Source of the DNA: Pseudomonadota bacterium
GTDB lineage: Bacteria > Pseudomonadota > Alphaproteobacteria > Rhizobiales > Rhizobiaceae
Direction: 5' to 3'
DNA length: 64,000 nucleotides
Assembly: GCA_023435335.1 (NCBI GenBank)
Contig: JAEYRU010000009.1
Span: forward strand, 5,003-69,002
The notes beneath the pieces were generated by a model, which did not search any database, had not been told where the DNA came from, and saw nothing but the letters and a program-made list of their open reading frames with translations. Within the stretch, counting starts at the first letter, position 1. The number at the start of each line of letters is the position of its first letter. The translations under genes were made by a program, and so were the position numbers. This document shows, one piece after another, positions 53,335-62,223 of this stretch.

Positions 53335-54596
53335 GCGCCTCCGTCGCACACGCCCAGTGGCTGGCGGAGCCGCACCTGCAGAAGCTGCTCGCCGCACTTG
53401 CGGCAAACGGCGAGGAGGCCCGCATTGCGGGTGGGGCAGTGCGCAACACGCTGATGGGCGAGGCCGTCACCGACATCGACATCGCGACGACCAACCTGCC
53501 GGACCAGACCGTATCGCGGGCGGCGAAGGCGGGCTTCAAGACGGTTCCGACCGGCTACGAGCACGGCACGGTCACCGTCATTGCGGCGGGCCGTCCGTTC
53601 GAGGTGACGACGCTGCGCGCCGATGTTGAAACCGACGGAAGGCGGGCGAAAGTCGTCTTCGGGCGCGACTGGCGCCAGGACGCCGAGCGTCGCGACTTCA
53701 CCATCAACGCGCTGTACGCCGAGGCCGACGGCACGGTCGTCGATCTGGTCGGAGGCATCGCCGACCTGCAAAGCCGCACGCTGCGCTTCATCGGGGATCC
53801 CGAGGCGCGCATCCGCGAGGACTTCCTGCGCATCCTGCGCTTCTTCCGCTTCTTCGCCTGGTATGGCGACGGCCGGCCGGACGCCGAGGGGCTGAAGGCA
53901 TGTGCGAGGCTGAAGGACGGGTTGGCGCGGCTGTCGGCCGAGCGCATCTCCGCGGAGATGAAGAAGCTCCTTTCGGCTCCCGATCCCTCCCGGGCGCTGC
54001 TGTGGATGCGCCAGACGAGCGTACTGACGGCGATCCTGCCGGAGAGCGAGAAGTGGGGGATCGATGCGATCTCCGGGCTGATCGCGGCGGAACGCGACCT
54101 CGGCTGGCAGGCCGACCCGCTGCTGCGGCTCGCCGCCATCGTGCCGCCAGACCCGGCGCGACTCGAGGCAATGGGCGAGCGAATGCGCCTGGCGAATGCC
54201 GAGACCAGGCGGCTCTGCGACTGGGCCAATGCGCCGCTGCCACCCGCGGACACCGGCACATCGGCGCTTGCGAAACTGCTCTATCGCCACGGCAAGTCGG
54301 GCCTGCGCGATCGGCTGCGCCTGGCGCAAGCCGGGGCGCGTGCGGTGGCTGCTTCCGACGACAAGGCGCTCATCACCGCCGGCGGCTATTCGCGGCTGCT
54401 CAAGGAACTGGAGAACTGGAAACGGCCGGTCTTCCCGCTGGGCGGACGCGATCTCGCCGCACTCGGCGTCGCTCCGGGCAAGCCCATGGGCGACCTGCTG
54501 CGGGTACTGGAGCAGGAATGGATCGATAGCGGTTTCGGTCTGGATCGCGGCGCGCTTGTCGACCGCGCCGCGAACCTAGCTGCCAAAGCGCCCTAG
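53331..54596 (+). CDS. cca: CCA tRNA nucleotidyltransferase / poly(A) polymerase family
   Basis: 421 residues. Head domain RIAGGAVRNTLMGE with DIDIATT giving the catalytic DxD, then GTVTVI and RRDFTINALY, then IRFIGDPEARIREDFLRILR neck and a helical body. Adds or repairs the 3' CCA of tRNAs. Stop codon overlaps the stop of the convergent DUF1059 gene by four bases. Confidence 0.94.
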   Translation: MSASVAHAQWLAEPHLQKLLAALAANGEEARIAGGAVRNTLMGEAVTDIDIATTNLPDQTVSRAAKAGFKTVPTGYEHGTVTVIAAGRPFEVTTLRADVETDGRRAKVVFGRDWRQDAERRDFTINALYAEADGTVVDLVGGIADLQSRTLRFIGDPEARIREDFLRILRFFRFFAWYGDGRPDAEGLKACARLKDGLARLSAERISAEMKKLLSAPDPSRALLWMRQTSVLTAILPESEKWGIDAISGLIAAERDLGWQADPLLRLAAIVPPDPARLEAMGERMRLANAETRRLCDWANAPLPPADTGTSALAKLLYRHGKSGLRDRLRLAQAGARAVAASDDKALITAGGYSRLLKELENWKRPVFPLGGRDLAALGVAPGKPMGDLLRVLEQEWIDSGFGLDRGALVDRAANLAAKAP

Positions 54597-54778
54597 GCTG
54601 CGTCGCGCGATTTCTCAATGCGCGAGCGGATCGCGTCGATCATGGATTCGCGGATGATCTCCTCGCCATGCGCCTCGCGCATGTGCTCGACCGCCCGGCG
54701 CATGACCTCGGCCTCTTCCTCGTGGCGCGTGTGCCAGTCGCAGCCGGGCACGAGCGAACCGCAATGATATTCCTTCAT
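54593..54778 (-). CDS. DUF1059-domain small protein
   Basis: 61 residues with the DUF1059 pattern: YHCGSLVPGCDW, two Cys near the N-terminus, and EHMREAHGEE with two His, which likely bind a metal. Function unknown. ATG with GGAGG six to nine bases upstream. Terminates inside the end of cca. Confidence 0.82.
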   Translation of the reverse strand: MKEYHCGSLVPGCDWHTRHEEEAEVMRRAVEHMREAHGEEIIRESMIDAIRSRIEKSRDAA

Positions 54779-54869
54779 CGGTGTTTCCTCCTTTGCTCGG
54801 GGCAGGCTTGGCAGCCTAACACAAAATGCGGCGGGAGGTTGCCGGGAATCTCGGAAATGCGTGCCAAGG

Positions 54870-55766
54870 TCACCCGAACCGCCTGGCCGTCTCGGCGATC
54901 TCGGCCTTCATCCAGTCCTTGAAGGCACGGACCTTCCGGTCCTCGCGCCGCGTGGCGGAGGTGATGAGCCAGTAGGCATAGCCGGTTTCCGTCCGATCAG
55001 GGAAAGGCGCCACCAGCGTGCCGACCGAAAGCGCGTATTCGGCCAGAGTGGCCCAGGCGAGCATCACGCCCTGCCCGGCGATGGCGGCGTCCAGAGCGAG
55101 GGAGGCGTCGGTGAAGCTGTTGCCGGGCTGCAACTGGTCTTCCGCCAGACCGTGCCGCGAAAGCCAGGTGTTCCAGGACAGGTTGGAATTAGCGTCGCGC
55201 ACGACCGGCACCTTGAGCAGGTCTGCCGGCTCCTTCAGGCCGGCGGCGATCTCGGGCGCGCAGACGGGGAATATCTCCTGGGCGAGCAGGTACTCCCTAC
55301 GCACGTCCGGCCAGTTGCCGTCCCCGACCCGGATCGCGACGTCGATGTCGCTGATGTCGGGATTGACGAGTTCGGTCGAGGCATCCAGCCGCACTTGCAC
55401 GCCGGGGTGGAGCCGGCTGTAGCTGGAGAGCCGCGGCACCAGCCATTTGGAGGCAAACACCGGCGCGACCGAGATGGTGAGAATGTCGTCGGCATGCCGG
55501 CGCGACGAGCCCACCGCCTCGTCCAGCGCGCGGAACCCCACAGTCAGCCTGTCGAGGAAGCGCTTCCCGAATTCAGTGGGCCGCAGGCCGCGGCGGGTGC
55601 GGTCGAACACGGGACGGCCCAGCTGCGCCTCGGCCTTGATGACCTGCTGGCTGATGGCGCCGGCGGAGACGCCGAGTTCGTCGGCAGCGCTCTGAAGCGA
55701 GCCGAGCCGGCCGACGCTTTCAAGCGCACGCAGGCCGTTGAGGTGGATGCGGTTCAGATTCTCCAT
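54870..55766 (-). CDS. LysR-family regulator, GcvA-like
   Basis: 298 residues; HTH region GSLQSAADELGVSAGAISQQV and VFDRTRRGLRPTEFGKRFLDRL typical of the GcvA/BlaA branch. The effector domain has SVAPVFASKWLVPRLSSYSR and IDVAIRVGDGNWPDV. Divergent from the 68-residue small ORF, which may be its target. Confidence 0.9.
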   Translation of the reverse strand: MENLNRIHLNGLRALESVGRLGSLQSAADELGVSAGAISQQVIKAEAQLGRPVFDRTRRGLRPTEFGKRFLDRLTVGFRALDEAVGSSRRHADDILTISVAPVFASKWLVPRLSSYSRLHPGVQVRLDASTELVNPDISDIDVAIRVGDGNWPDVRREYLLAQEIFPVCAPEIAAGLKEPADLLKVPVVRDANSNLSWNTWLSRHGLAEDQLQPGNSFTDASLALDAAIAGQGVMLAWATLAEYALSVGTLVAPFPDRTETGYAYWLITSATRREDRKVRAFKDWMKAEIAETARRFG

Positions 55767-55859
55767 GCAGGAAATCTAGAACGATCTCCAAGCAAACTCC
55801 ATTGTTCCTTGCGAGCTCGTGCAGGAAAATTTGAACATCGCACTTATGAGGACACCACG

Positions 55860-56066
55860 ATGTTCAGGACGTTCAGGAGCTTGTTCGGCCCGGCGGCAAT
55901 GCGACAGGGGCCAGTCTCGAGGCCAGCCGAGGGGGACGACCCGCTTTCGCATCCGGTGGTGCGGCGCATGACACCTGACCAGTTGGCAGACCTTCCACTC
56001 GGTCGCGTGGCAAACCCGCGCAAGAGCGCCGGCGTGTGCGCCAGAGATGAGAGACTCTGCGCGTGA
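55860..56066 (+). CDS. Short uncharacterised protein, 68 residues
   Basis: ATG with GAGG upstream. Sequence MFRTFRSLFGP, then a stretch HPVVRRMTPDQLADLPLGRV. The middle resembles short DUF1127-like regions in having an LADLPLGR element but I would not assign it. No membrane helix. Divergent from the GcvA-like gene with 93 bases between. Ends one base before the stop of the convergent esterase gene. Confidence 0.55.
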   Translation: MFRTFRSLFGPAAMRQGPVSRPAEGDDPLSHPVVRRMTPDQLADLPLGRVANPRKSAGVCARDERLCA

Positions 56067-56876
56067 CTATTGCGTCTGCGTGATCGCCAGCCACTCGCGC
56101 ACGAGGCGCGCGTCCTCGTCGCCGATTCCATGGTCGGAATCGATCATATGGGCCTGCACTCTCGCCCCGCGCCCAGTCAGGAGTTCCTCGAGCTTTGGCG
56201 CGAACGGGCCGTAGGTGAGGTCCGAGCGGCCCGCTATAGTGAGGATATCGGCGTTGCCGAGCTGGATTTCCGGAGCCTGCTCCAGCACCGGCATGGCGCG
56301 CAGCAAAACCGCACGGTGCACGAGCCCTGGATGCAGCAGGGTTAGTGCAGCGATCAGATTGGCGCCGTTAGAATAGCCGAGAAAGATTGCCTCATCGAGG
56401 TTGAGCTTCTGTTCGGCCGCGAGGTCGGACAGGAAGCCCGCAAACGCCTCGGCCTCGCTTCTCACGTCCTGCTGGTCGAAGCTGGTCGGGGTCAGGCGCC
56501 TGTACCAGCGGCTGATGCCTTCCTGGCTGACACGGCCGCGCACGCCCAGAAGCAGCGCGTCCGGCGCGATCTTGGCGGCGAGTGACATGAGCGAGTTCTC
56601 GTCGCCGCCTGAGCCGTGCAGCAGCACGATGGTGCAGGAGGCGTCCTTCTCCGGTCGGCGGAGCAGGTAGGTGAAATCCCTGGTCCGCTCGATTGCGATG
56701 TCACTCTGTGCGGCCGGTGCGGCAGAAGGAACGATGCTGGGCAACGCCACCAGAGGGTGAATGACGGTGGCGCCCGCAAGCGGGCCGGCTGGCGGGGCGT
56801 TTTCGGCTGCGGCGGGTGCCGAGGCAGCGAGCAAGAGGGCGAGCGCCAGTGCGCGGCGCAGCGAAGTCGTGGGCAT
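56067..56876 (-). CDS. Exported alpha/beta-hydrolase (phospholipase/carboxylesterase family)
   Basis: 269 residues with signal peptide ALALALLLAASAPAAAENA. Catalytic motifs: LLHGSGGDENSLM, nucleophile LGYSNGANLIAAL (Ser), GRSDLTYGPFAPKLEELL (Asp), and SDHGIGDED (His). Matches the carboxylesterase family of phospholipase/carboxylesterase. ATG at 56876 chosen as it begins the signal peptide. Confidence 0.9.
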   Translation of the reverse strand: MPTTSLRRALALALLLAASAPAAAENAPPAGPLAGATVIHPLVALPSIVPSAAPAAQSDIAIERTRDFTYLLRRPEKDASCTIVLLHGSGGDENSLMSLAAKIAPDALLLGVRGRVSQEGISRWYRRLTPTSFDQQDVRSEAEAFAGFLSDLAAEQKLNLDEAIFLGYSNGANLIAALTLLHPGLVHRAVLLRAMPVLEQAPEIQLGNADILTIAGRSDLTYGPFAPKLEELLTGRGARVQAHMIDSDHGIGDEDARLVREWLAITQTQ

Positions 56877-57021
56877 ATCGCTATGCAATCCGTAAAGTTT
56901 GAACGATCTCTTACCGGAGGCGGACCAAGCCTTCCGCACGCCGGCGGCCGCACCGCGGCCAAGCGCCTAGCAGCCACAGACCTGCAACGGCGTCTCTTCC
57001 CGGCGTATGTCCTAAAACGAT

Positions 57022-57102
57022 TGAAATGTCATGGGGCATTTCAGGGCGCCTCTCGCAACGCGAGGCAATTCGCGGCACTCGTGGCAAAACCGCAACGGTT
57101 TG
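57022..57102. terminator. Hairpins after hemF, likely terminator region
   Basis: On the minus strand CAAACCG-TTG-CGGTTTTG (about 57102-57085) directly follows hemF with a short T run and fits an intrinsic terminator. A second hairpin TGAAATG/CATTTCA occupies 57022-57043. The remainder of the 246-base gap 56877-57122 holds only the esterase leader; I see no gene. Confidence 0.55.
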
Positions 57103-57122
57103 TTACAGTCGTGATCGCAAGT

Positions 57123-58049
57123 CTAGGGCCACTTCACCTCGGGCGGCAGGCTGGAGAGGATCGAGTCCACATTGCCTCCGGTCTTGAGCCCGAACACCGT
57201 GCCCCGGTCGTAGAGCAGGTTGAACTCGACATAGCGGCCGCGGCGGATCAACTGCTCCTCGCGATCGGCTTCGGTCCAATTGTCGTTGAAGTTCCTGCGC
57301 ACCAGATGCGGGTAGACGACGAGGAAGGCGCGGCCGACATCCTGGACGAAGCGGAAGTCGGCGTCCCAGCCGCCTTTCTCCTGCGGCGACTTCAGCCAGT
57401 CGAAGAAAATGCCGCCGATGCCGCGGGGCTCGTTGCGGTGCGGCAGGAAGAAATACTCGTCGCACCACGCCTTGAATCGGTCGTAGTCGGCGACATGAGG
57501 GTGCTTGTCGCAGACGAACTTCATCGCCTTGTGAAAGGCGACCGCGTCGGGGTCGTCCTGCGTACGGCGGCGGTCAAGCACGGGCGTCAGGTCGGCGCCG
57601 CCGCCGAACCACTGGTTCGACGTCACCACCATGCGGGTGTTCATGTGAACCGCCGGCACGTTGGCGTTCCAGGGATGCGCGATCAGCGAGATGCCGCTGG
57701 CCCAGAAGCGCGGATCCTCCTCCGCGCCCGGCATCTGCCTGCGCATCTCGGGCGAGAACTCGCCGTAGACGGTCGAGGTGTGGACGCCCACCTTCTCGAA
57801 GACGCGGCCGTACATCATCGACATGACGCCGCCGCCGCGGTCCTCGCCTTCCGGCCCTCCATCGCGCTGCCAGGGCGTGCGCTCGAAGCGGCCCGGCGAC
57901 CAGGAGGATTGCGGCCCGGTAAGCTCATCCTCCAGTTTCTCGAAGCCGGCGCAGATGCGGTCGCGCAGTTCCTCGAACCACGCCTTGGCCGCCTCCTTCT
58001 TGTCCTCGATCGCGTCCGGCAGGCCGGAGAGCAGTTCGGGGCGCTCCAT
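57123..58049 (-). CDS. hemF: Oxygen-dependent coproporphyrinogen III oxidase
   Basis: 308 residues. HemF signatures: NTRMVVTSNQWFGGGADLTP, AWCDEYFFLPHRNEPRG and EFNLLYDRGTVFGLKTGGN. Converts coproporphyrinogen III to protoporphyrinogen IX in haem synthesis, using O2. ATG at 58049 has GGAGATAT upstream. Divergent from the small gene at 58186. Confidence 0.95.
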   Translation of the reverse strand: MERPELLSGLPDAIEDKKEAAKAWFEELRDRICAGFEKLEDELTGPQSSWSPGRFERTPWQRDGGPEGEDRGGGVMSMMYGRVFEKVGVHTSTVYGEFSPEMRRQMPGAEEDPRFWASGISLIAHPWNANVPAVHMNTRMVVTSNQWFGGGADLTPVLDRRRTQDDPDAVAFHKAMKFVCDKHPHVADYDRFKAWCDEYFFLPHRNEPRGIGGIFFDWLKSPQEKGGWDADFRFVQDVGRAFLVVYPHLVRRNFNDNWTEADREEQLIRRGRYVEFNLLYDRGTVFGLKTGGNVDSILSSLPPEVKWP

Positions 58050-58185
58050 CAAATATCTCCGTCTCGTTTCGCTCGAATGCGCCGCCGGGACCCTTTGCCG
58101 GCAAGTGAATGCGCCGGCACAAAGGACTCGTCTTTTTCGGCGCCGATCCCTAATCTCTTGATCCAGAGGGTCAAGGAGTTCTTTC

Positions 58186-58443
58186 GTGCGCGTCCCCTCG
58201 AGACCACCGCTGGATGGCCTCAAGGACCGGCTGGAAAAGGGCCGGCGGGACGGCTTGCGCCTGCCGCGCGACGGCTTCCTGCGCGAAACCTACGTGCTGC
58301 CGCGCGGCGATGCGCGCGCCAAGGCGCGCGAATGGTTCGACCGCTGGCCGAAGCAGGCCTACTGGACCGCCATCGAGAGCTGGTGCGAGCGCCCCGGCGA
58401 CGAGATCGAATTCACCATGCGCAGGCTGCCGACGGCGGACTGA
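58186..58443 (+). CDS. Conserved-looking 85-residue protein, unknown function
   Basis: GTG start with AAGGAG at 58170-58175. Basic protein with KDRLEKGRRDGLRLPRDGFL, ETYVLPRGDARAKAREWFDRWP and TAIESWCERPGDEIEFTMRRL. No membrane helix and no family that I recognise. The stop is two bases before the next gene, so they are likely one operon. Confidence 0.65.
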   Translation: MRVPSRPPLDGLKDRLEKGRRDGLRLPRDGFLRETYVLPRGDARAKAREWFDRWPKQAYWTAIESWCERPGDEIEFTMRRLPTAD

Positions 58444-58445
58444 GC

Positions 58446-59225
58446 GTGCTAGCTGCCGAGGAAGCCAGATTGAAGCCTCTGTTGGTCCTGCGCCGGCTGG
58501 CCATTGGGCTGGCCGCAACGTTCTTCCTCGCCACCGCGGCGGGGGCGGCCATCATCGCCTATCCGGAGCCGTTGCACGCCTATCATGCCGAGCATGGCCG
58601 GTTGCGGCTTCACTCCGACCGTCCGTTCGACGCGGACAGGGGACGCGCATTGCTCGCCGAGGTCGAGCGGCGTCTTGCCGCCGCTCCGCCTGAATTGCGC
58701 GATCCGGACTCGATCTACCGGGTCATCGTGAGCAATTCGGAGTGGCGGCGTCGCCTCACCTTCCTGTGGAGCTACGGGGCCGGCGGGGTCAATTACTATC
58801 CGCTCGGAGGCGCCGTGTTCATCCGGCAGGCGGACATCGCGGGCGGATTCGTCCAGAGGAGCGATGGTACTCCTGTTCCCGCGCCGCGCACGCTCGCGTA
58901 CTACGCTGCTCACGAAATCGGCCACAGCCTCATCGGGAAGCGCTTCGGCGCGCTGGCGAACTGGAGGCTTCCCGTCTGGATCCGGGAGGGGCTGGCTGAC
59001 TATGTCGGCTTCGGTGGCGAGGTGGATATCGACGCAACGATCGCAAGGCTGAGGGCCGGCGATCGCGAACTCGATCCGCAGGCGTCCGGACATTATGCCC
59101 GCTATCGGCTTCTCGTCGCCTACCTGCTCGAACGAGAGGGGTGGAGCGTGGACCGCCTGCTCCGGTCAAACCTTTCGCAAGAAGAAGCAGAGCTGATTCT
59201 TGAAAGAGGCATGCCAGCGGGCTGA
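58446..59225 (+). CDS. Exported gluzincin-like metallopeptidase-related protein
   Basis: About 259 residues. A signal or membrane segment (LLVLRRLAIGLAATFFLATAAGAA) precedes a domain with HEIGH and, 25-30 residues later, WIREGLADYVG, giving the HExxH plus Glu pattern of gluzincins (peptidase MA-like). GTG at 58446 is two bases after the previous stop; TTG at 58470 with a GAGGAAG upstream is also possible. Substrate unknown. Converges on trmL with two bases between. Confidence 0.72.
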   Translation: MLAAEEARLKPLLVLRRLAIGLAATFFLATAAGAAIIAYPEPLHAYHAEHGRLRLHSDRPFDADRGRALLAEVERRLAAAPPELRDPDSIYRVIVSNSEWRRRLTFLWSYGAGGVNYYPLGGAVFIRQADIAGGFVQRSDGTPVPAPRTLAYYAAHEIGHSLIGKRFGALANWRLPVWIREGLADYVGFGGEVDIDATIARLRAGDRELDPQASGHYARYRLLVAYLLEREGWSVDRLLRSNLSQEEAELILERGMPAG

Positions 59226-59227
59226 GG

Positions 59228-59689
59228 TCAGCCGGTCTGCCTTATGGCTTCGCCCGCGGCCATCGCGGCGGCGAGAGCAAGGTTGAGGCTGCGACCGCCG
59301 CCCGGCATCGGGATGGTCACCCGCATGTCGACAGACTCGTGCACATGTTCGGGGACGCCGGCGGTCTCCCGGCCGAACAGCAGGATGTCGTCTTTCCCGA
59401 AAGCAAAGTCGGCGTAGGGGAGCCGGGCGCGGGTTGAAAACAGCACCAGCCGCCGGCCTTCCGCCTTTCGCCACGTCTCGAAAGTGTTCCAGTCGTCATG
59501 GCGGGTCAACGCCGCCATCTCCAGATAGTCCATGCCGGCGCGCTTCAGACTGCGGTCGGAGAGGTCGAAGCCGGCCGGGCCGATGATGTCTACCGTCAGC
59601 CCGAGGCACGCGGCCATGCGCAGAATGGCGCCGGTGTTGCCTGGAATATCCGGCTGGTAGAGAGCGATGCGCAGATCGTGGACTGGCAA
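59228..59689 (-). CDS. trmL: tRNA (cytidine/uridine-2'-O-)-methyltransferase TrmL
   Basis: 153-residue SPOUT methyltransferase. Motifs QPDIPGNTGAILRMAA, LLFGRETAGVPEHVH and MPGGGRSLNLALAAAM form the knotted SAM site. Methylates the wobble 2'-O of tRNA-Leu (position 34). Overlap-free, six bases from the NAT gene on the same strand. Confidence 0.95.
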   Translation of the reverse strand: MPVHDLRIALYQPDIPGNTGAILRMAACLGLTVDIIGPAGFDLSDRSLKRAGMDYLEMAALTRHDDWNTFETWRKAEGRRLVLFSTRARLPYADFAFGKDDILLFGRETAGVPEHVHESVDMRVTIPMPGGGRSLNLALAAAMAAGEAIRQTG

Positions 59690-59694
59690 GAATG

Positions 59695-60561
59695 TCAGCC
59701 CCGACCTTCGGGAATGATACGCTTTTCCGTCACTGTTGCCTCGAACCGCGCGCGGTCAGGCAGGCCGATGCCGAACGCTCCCTCCAGTGTGTCCGCGAGT
59801 TCGGAAGCGGTTTCGATCTCGTGGCGCTTGCTCGGCCCGCCGATATGGTGGACCGTCAGCCGGTTTCCTGCCAGCGCGTAACGGCGATCGGGAAGCGCAC
59901 GCGCGGCGATCAACCCCGTAACGAAATGCGAGGCGGGGTGGGTCGACAGGTAGTAACTCGTGACCGCGTAGTCGACCTCGTGGTGGTCCGACATGTCGAA
60001 ACGGTAGAGCGTGCGCCATTCGCCGCCGGCCTCCGCCTGGGCGTGGAAGTAGCCTTCCCTCTCGACGATGCGGAACGGCTCGTGCGGCGTCTGCTGGACG
60101 AGGCCGCTCTCCAGAAGAAGCGGGGCAGTCTGGGTCAACCCGCCGAAGCCGACATCGGCGAGCCAGGTGCGGCCGTCGAGTTCGACACGCAGCAGCATGT
60201 GGCTGCGCGGCGTGAGCGCGTCTTCCGGCCGGCCCCAGAGCACGCGGGCGGCCAGGCCGCTCACGGTGAAGCCCAGTTCCTTCAGGACGCGCAGGAACAG
60301 GAGGTTCTGTTCATAGCAATAACCGCCGCGGCCTCCGCGGACGAGTTTCTCCTGCAAGGTCGCTTCATCGAGACCGACGGGACGGCCGAGAAAGGGATCG
60401 AGGTTCTCGAAGGGGATGGCTTGTGGATGCAGGAGATGCAGAGCCTGCAACGTCTCCAGCGTCGCGGTGCGCGGTCCGGAATAGCCGATCCGGCCGAGAT
60501 AGGCGTCAAGATCGAGGCCTTCGCCCCGCGCCGTAGGTTCGATGATTGCCGATGCCGACAT
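59695..60561 (-). CDS. Arylamine N-acetyltransferase
   Basis: 288 residues with the complete NAT triad: Cys82 (GGYCYEQN), His121 (PRSHMLLRV) and Asp136 (LADVGFGG). Acetylates arylamines and hydrazines using acetyl-CoA; natural substrate unclear. Upstream of trmL on the same strand. Confidence 0.94.
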   Translation of the reverse strand: MSASAIIEPTARGEGLDLDAYLGRIGYSGPRTATLETLQALHLLHPQAIPFENLDPFLGRPVGLDEATLQEKLVRGGRGGYCYEQNLLFLRVLKELGFTVSGLAARVLWGRPEDALTPRSHMLLRVELDGRTWLADVGFGGLTQTAPLLLESGLVQQTPHEPFRIVEREGYFHAQAEAGGEWRTLYRFDMSDHHEVDYAVTSYYLSTHPASHFVTGLIAARALPDRRYALAGNRLTVHHIGGPSKRHEIETASELADTLEGAFGIGLPDRARFEATVTEKRIIPEGRG

Positions 60562-60652
60562 GCTATGCTCCGTTCTCCACGGCCAGGCGCCTACGGCAAA
60601 CGGTACGTCCTAAAGCCGGCTTGAGGTCAAGAGGGCATGCGGCACCGCGGTA

Positions 60653-62092
60653 TCACGCTCCGACGGCGAAAAGGCTGACCATGCCGGCCAGCGCGGCGCC
60701 GATGGCGACCAGCGACAGCGTGCGGCGCCGGTCCTGGTGTGACCTCGCGCCGCCGCTGTAGTCGAAGCGCTCATAGATCACGTTGTTCATCGGGAGGCCG
60801 AGCTCGAGCAGCGTATCCGACACCGCGGTCACCATCGGCCCGGGACCGCAGATGAAAGCCTTTGTCCGCTGCCGGTCCAGGCCGGCCAGCATCCCGTCCA
60901 GCCGGCTGCGGTCGAGCCGACCGACTTCGCCGCGCCAGCCTTGCCCACCTTCCTCGCTCAGCAATAGCACCTGCAAGTCCAGGATATCCCTGGCCGCCGC
61001 GATCTCATCGAGGCAGGCGAACTTGTCCGGACTGCCGGCTGCGTAGGCGAACCGCACCGGCCTGGGATCGCGACGGGCCACCATGTCGCGCAGCATGCCC
61101 ATGACCGGCGCGATGCCGACGCCGCCGGCCAGCAGCAGGACAGCGTCGCTTCCATGCGCCTCCAGCGTGAACTCTCCATAAGGGCCGTCAATGCCGATCG
61201 ACGTGCCGGGCGAGAGCTGGCCGACCGTACGGGTGAAGTCGCCGGCCTCCTTGATGATGAGGCTGAGACCGGGACGGAGCGGACTGTCGGCGATCGAGAA
61301 AGGATGGTCGAGCAGCGGAAAGCGCCGCTGGCCCTCCGTCATCCACACGAACTGGCCGGCATGATACGGCCAGGGCGGGTTCCGCGGGTCAGGCTGGATG
61401 TCCAGTTCCCACATGCGGTCGGCGCGCTTCGTCACGCGGGCCAATCGCCAGGGCCGGCGATGCAGCCTCAGCCAGCGCCAGCCATAAAGCACGGCAATGA
61501 CGCCGACCACGCCCAGTCCCACCGCCCACCAGAAGACGTTGACCGGGCCGGACGCGCTGAAACGCCCGACCGTCACGGCGTGATGAAGCCCGCCTGCCAC
61601 GGCGACCAGCCCCAGAACGGGATGGGTCGCCCGCCAGACCTCGTAGCGCCAGGGCAGCCTGTCTCGCAGCGCGGAACTCGATACCAGCAGCACGAGCGCG
61701 CCGAGCGCCACCACCCCGCTGCGATAGTGCGGGCGAGTCAGATAGGCGACAAATCGCTCCGTTCCCCGGGCAGGATCGTCCAGCCATGTCGGCAGCACGT
61801 AGAATAGCGGGTGCAGCAGCAGGGCGAGCAGCACCCACCAGGCCGCCAGCTTGTGGAAGGCCATTATCCTGTCGATGCCGAGGCGACCCGAAACCGCCTG
61901 GAAGCGTCCGGAGGTAACGAATTGCACGGCCATCGCCGCCAATGCCGCCAGTCCGAGCGCTGCCGCCGCCTTTCCCCAAGCATCGAGCGGCGCCACCTGC
62001 ATGCCGGCCGCCAGCCCGAGCGCCGCACTGCAGAAAGCCAGGTAGAGGATGGCCAGCGCCGCACCGGGCAGCCTCAACTCTCGTCGGTGCAT
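60653..62092 (-). CDS. Ferric reductase-like flavocytochrome (FRD b-heme domain + FAD/NAD(P) domain)
   Basis: 479 residues. N-terminal six-helix ferric-reductase domain with two histidine pairs 13 apart, His80/His94 and His157/His170-171, for two b hemes. C-terminal ferredoxin-NADP reductase domain with HPFSIADS (FAD) at 263-270 and GGVGIAPVMGML (nucleotide) at 323-334, and FICGPGPMV. One more membrane helix near the C-terminus (LVAIGAALAGMVSLFAV). Electrons would pass from cytoplasmic NAD(P)H through the membrane. Divergent from a pentaheme cytochrome, 131 bases away. Confidence 0.9.
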   Translation of the reverse strand: MHRRELRLPGAALAILYLAFCSAALGLAAGMQVAPLDAWGKAAAALGLAALAAMAVQFVTSGRFQAVSGRLGIDRIMAFHKLAAWWVLLALLLHPLFYVLPTWLDDPARGTERFVAYLTRPHYRSGVVALGALVLLVSSSALRDRLPWRYEVWRATHPVLGLVAVAGGLHHAVTVGRFSASGPVNVFWWAVGLGVVGVIAVLYGWRWLRLHRRPWRLARVTKRADRMWELDIQPDPRNPPWPYHAGQFVWMTEGQRRFPLLDHPFSIADSPLRPGLSLIIKEAGDFTRTVGQLSPGTSIGIDGPYGEFTLEAHGSDAVLLLAGGVGIAPVMGMLRDMVARRDPRPVRFAYAAGSPDKFACLDEIAAARDILDLQVLLLSEEGGQGWRGEVGRLDRSRLDGMLAGLDRQRTKAFICGPGPMVTAVSDTLLELGLPMNNVIYERFDYSGGARSHQDRRRTLSLVAIGAALAGMVSLFAVGA

Positions 62093-62223
62093 CCCTATTC
62101 CGCCCGCTTGCTGTTTCGACCTTGCCCTTCGCCACCCAGATAAGCGAAACTTTCCCGGATAGTCCATCATGCCTGCCCGGCGGCCGCGACATGTCCGCGG
62201 GAGCAAACGTTCGGAGGATGACA

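Noticed and set aside
55767..55859. EcfG-type promoter upstream of the GcvA-like LysR gene (GGAAC and CGTT on the minus strand)
   Set aside because: The spacing between the elements is 20 bases, too long for this sigma factor.
56616..58445. Long plus-strand frame running in front of the HExxH protein, suggesting a much larger protein
   Set aside because: This part is antisense to hemF and the esterase and has no conserved sequence; the credible protein begins at 58446 or 58470.
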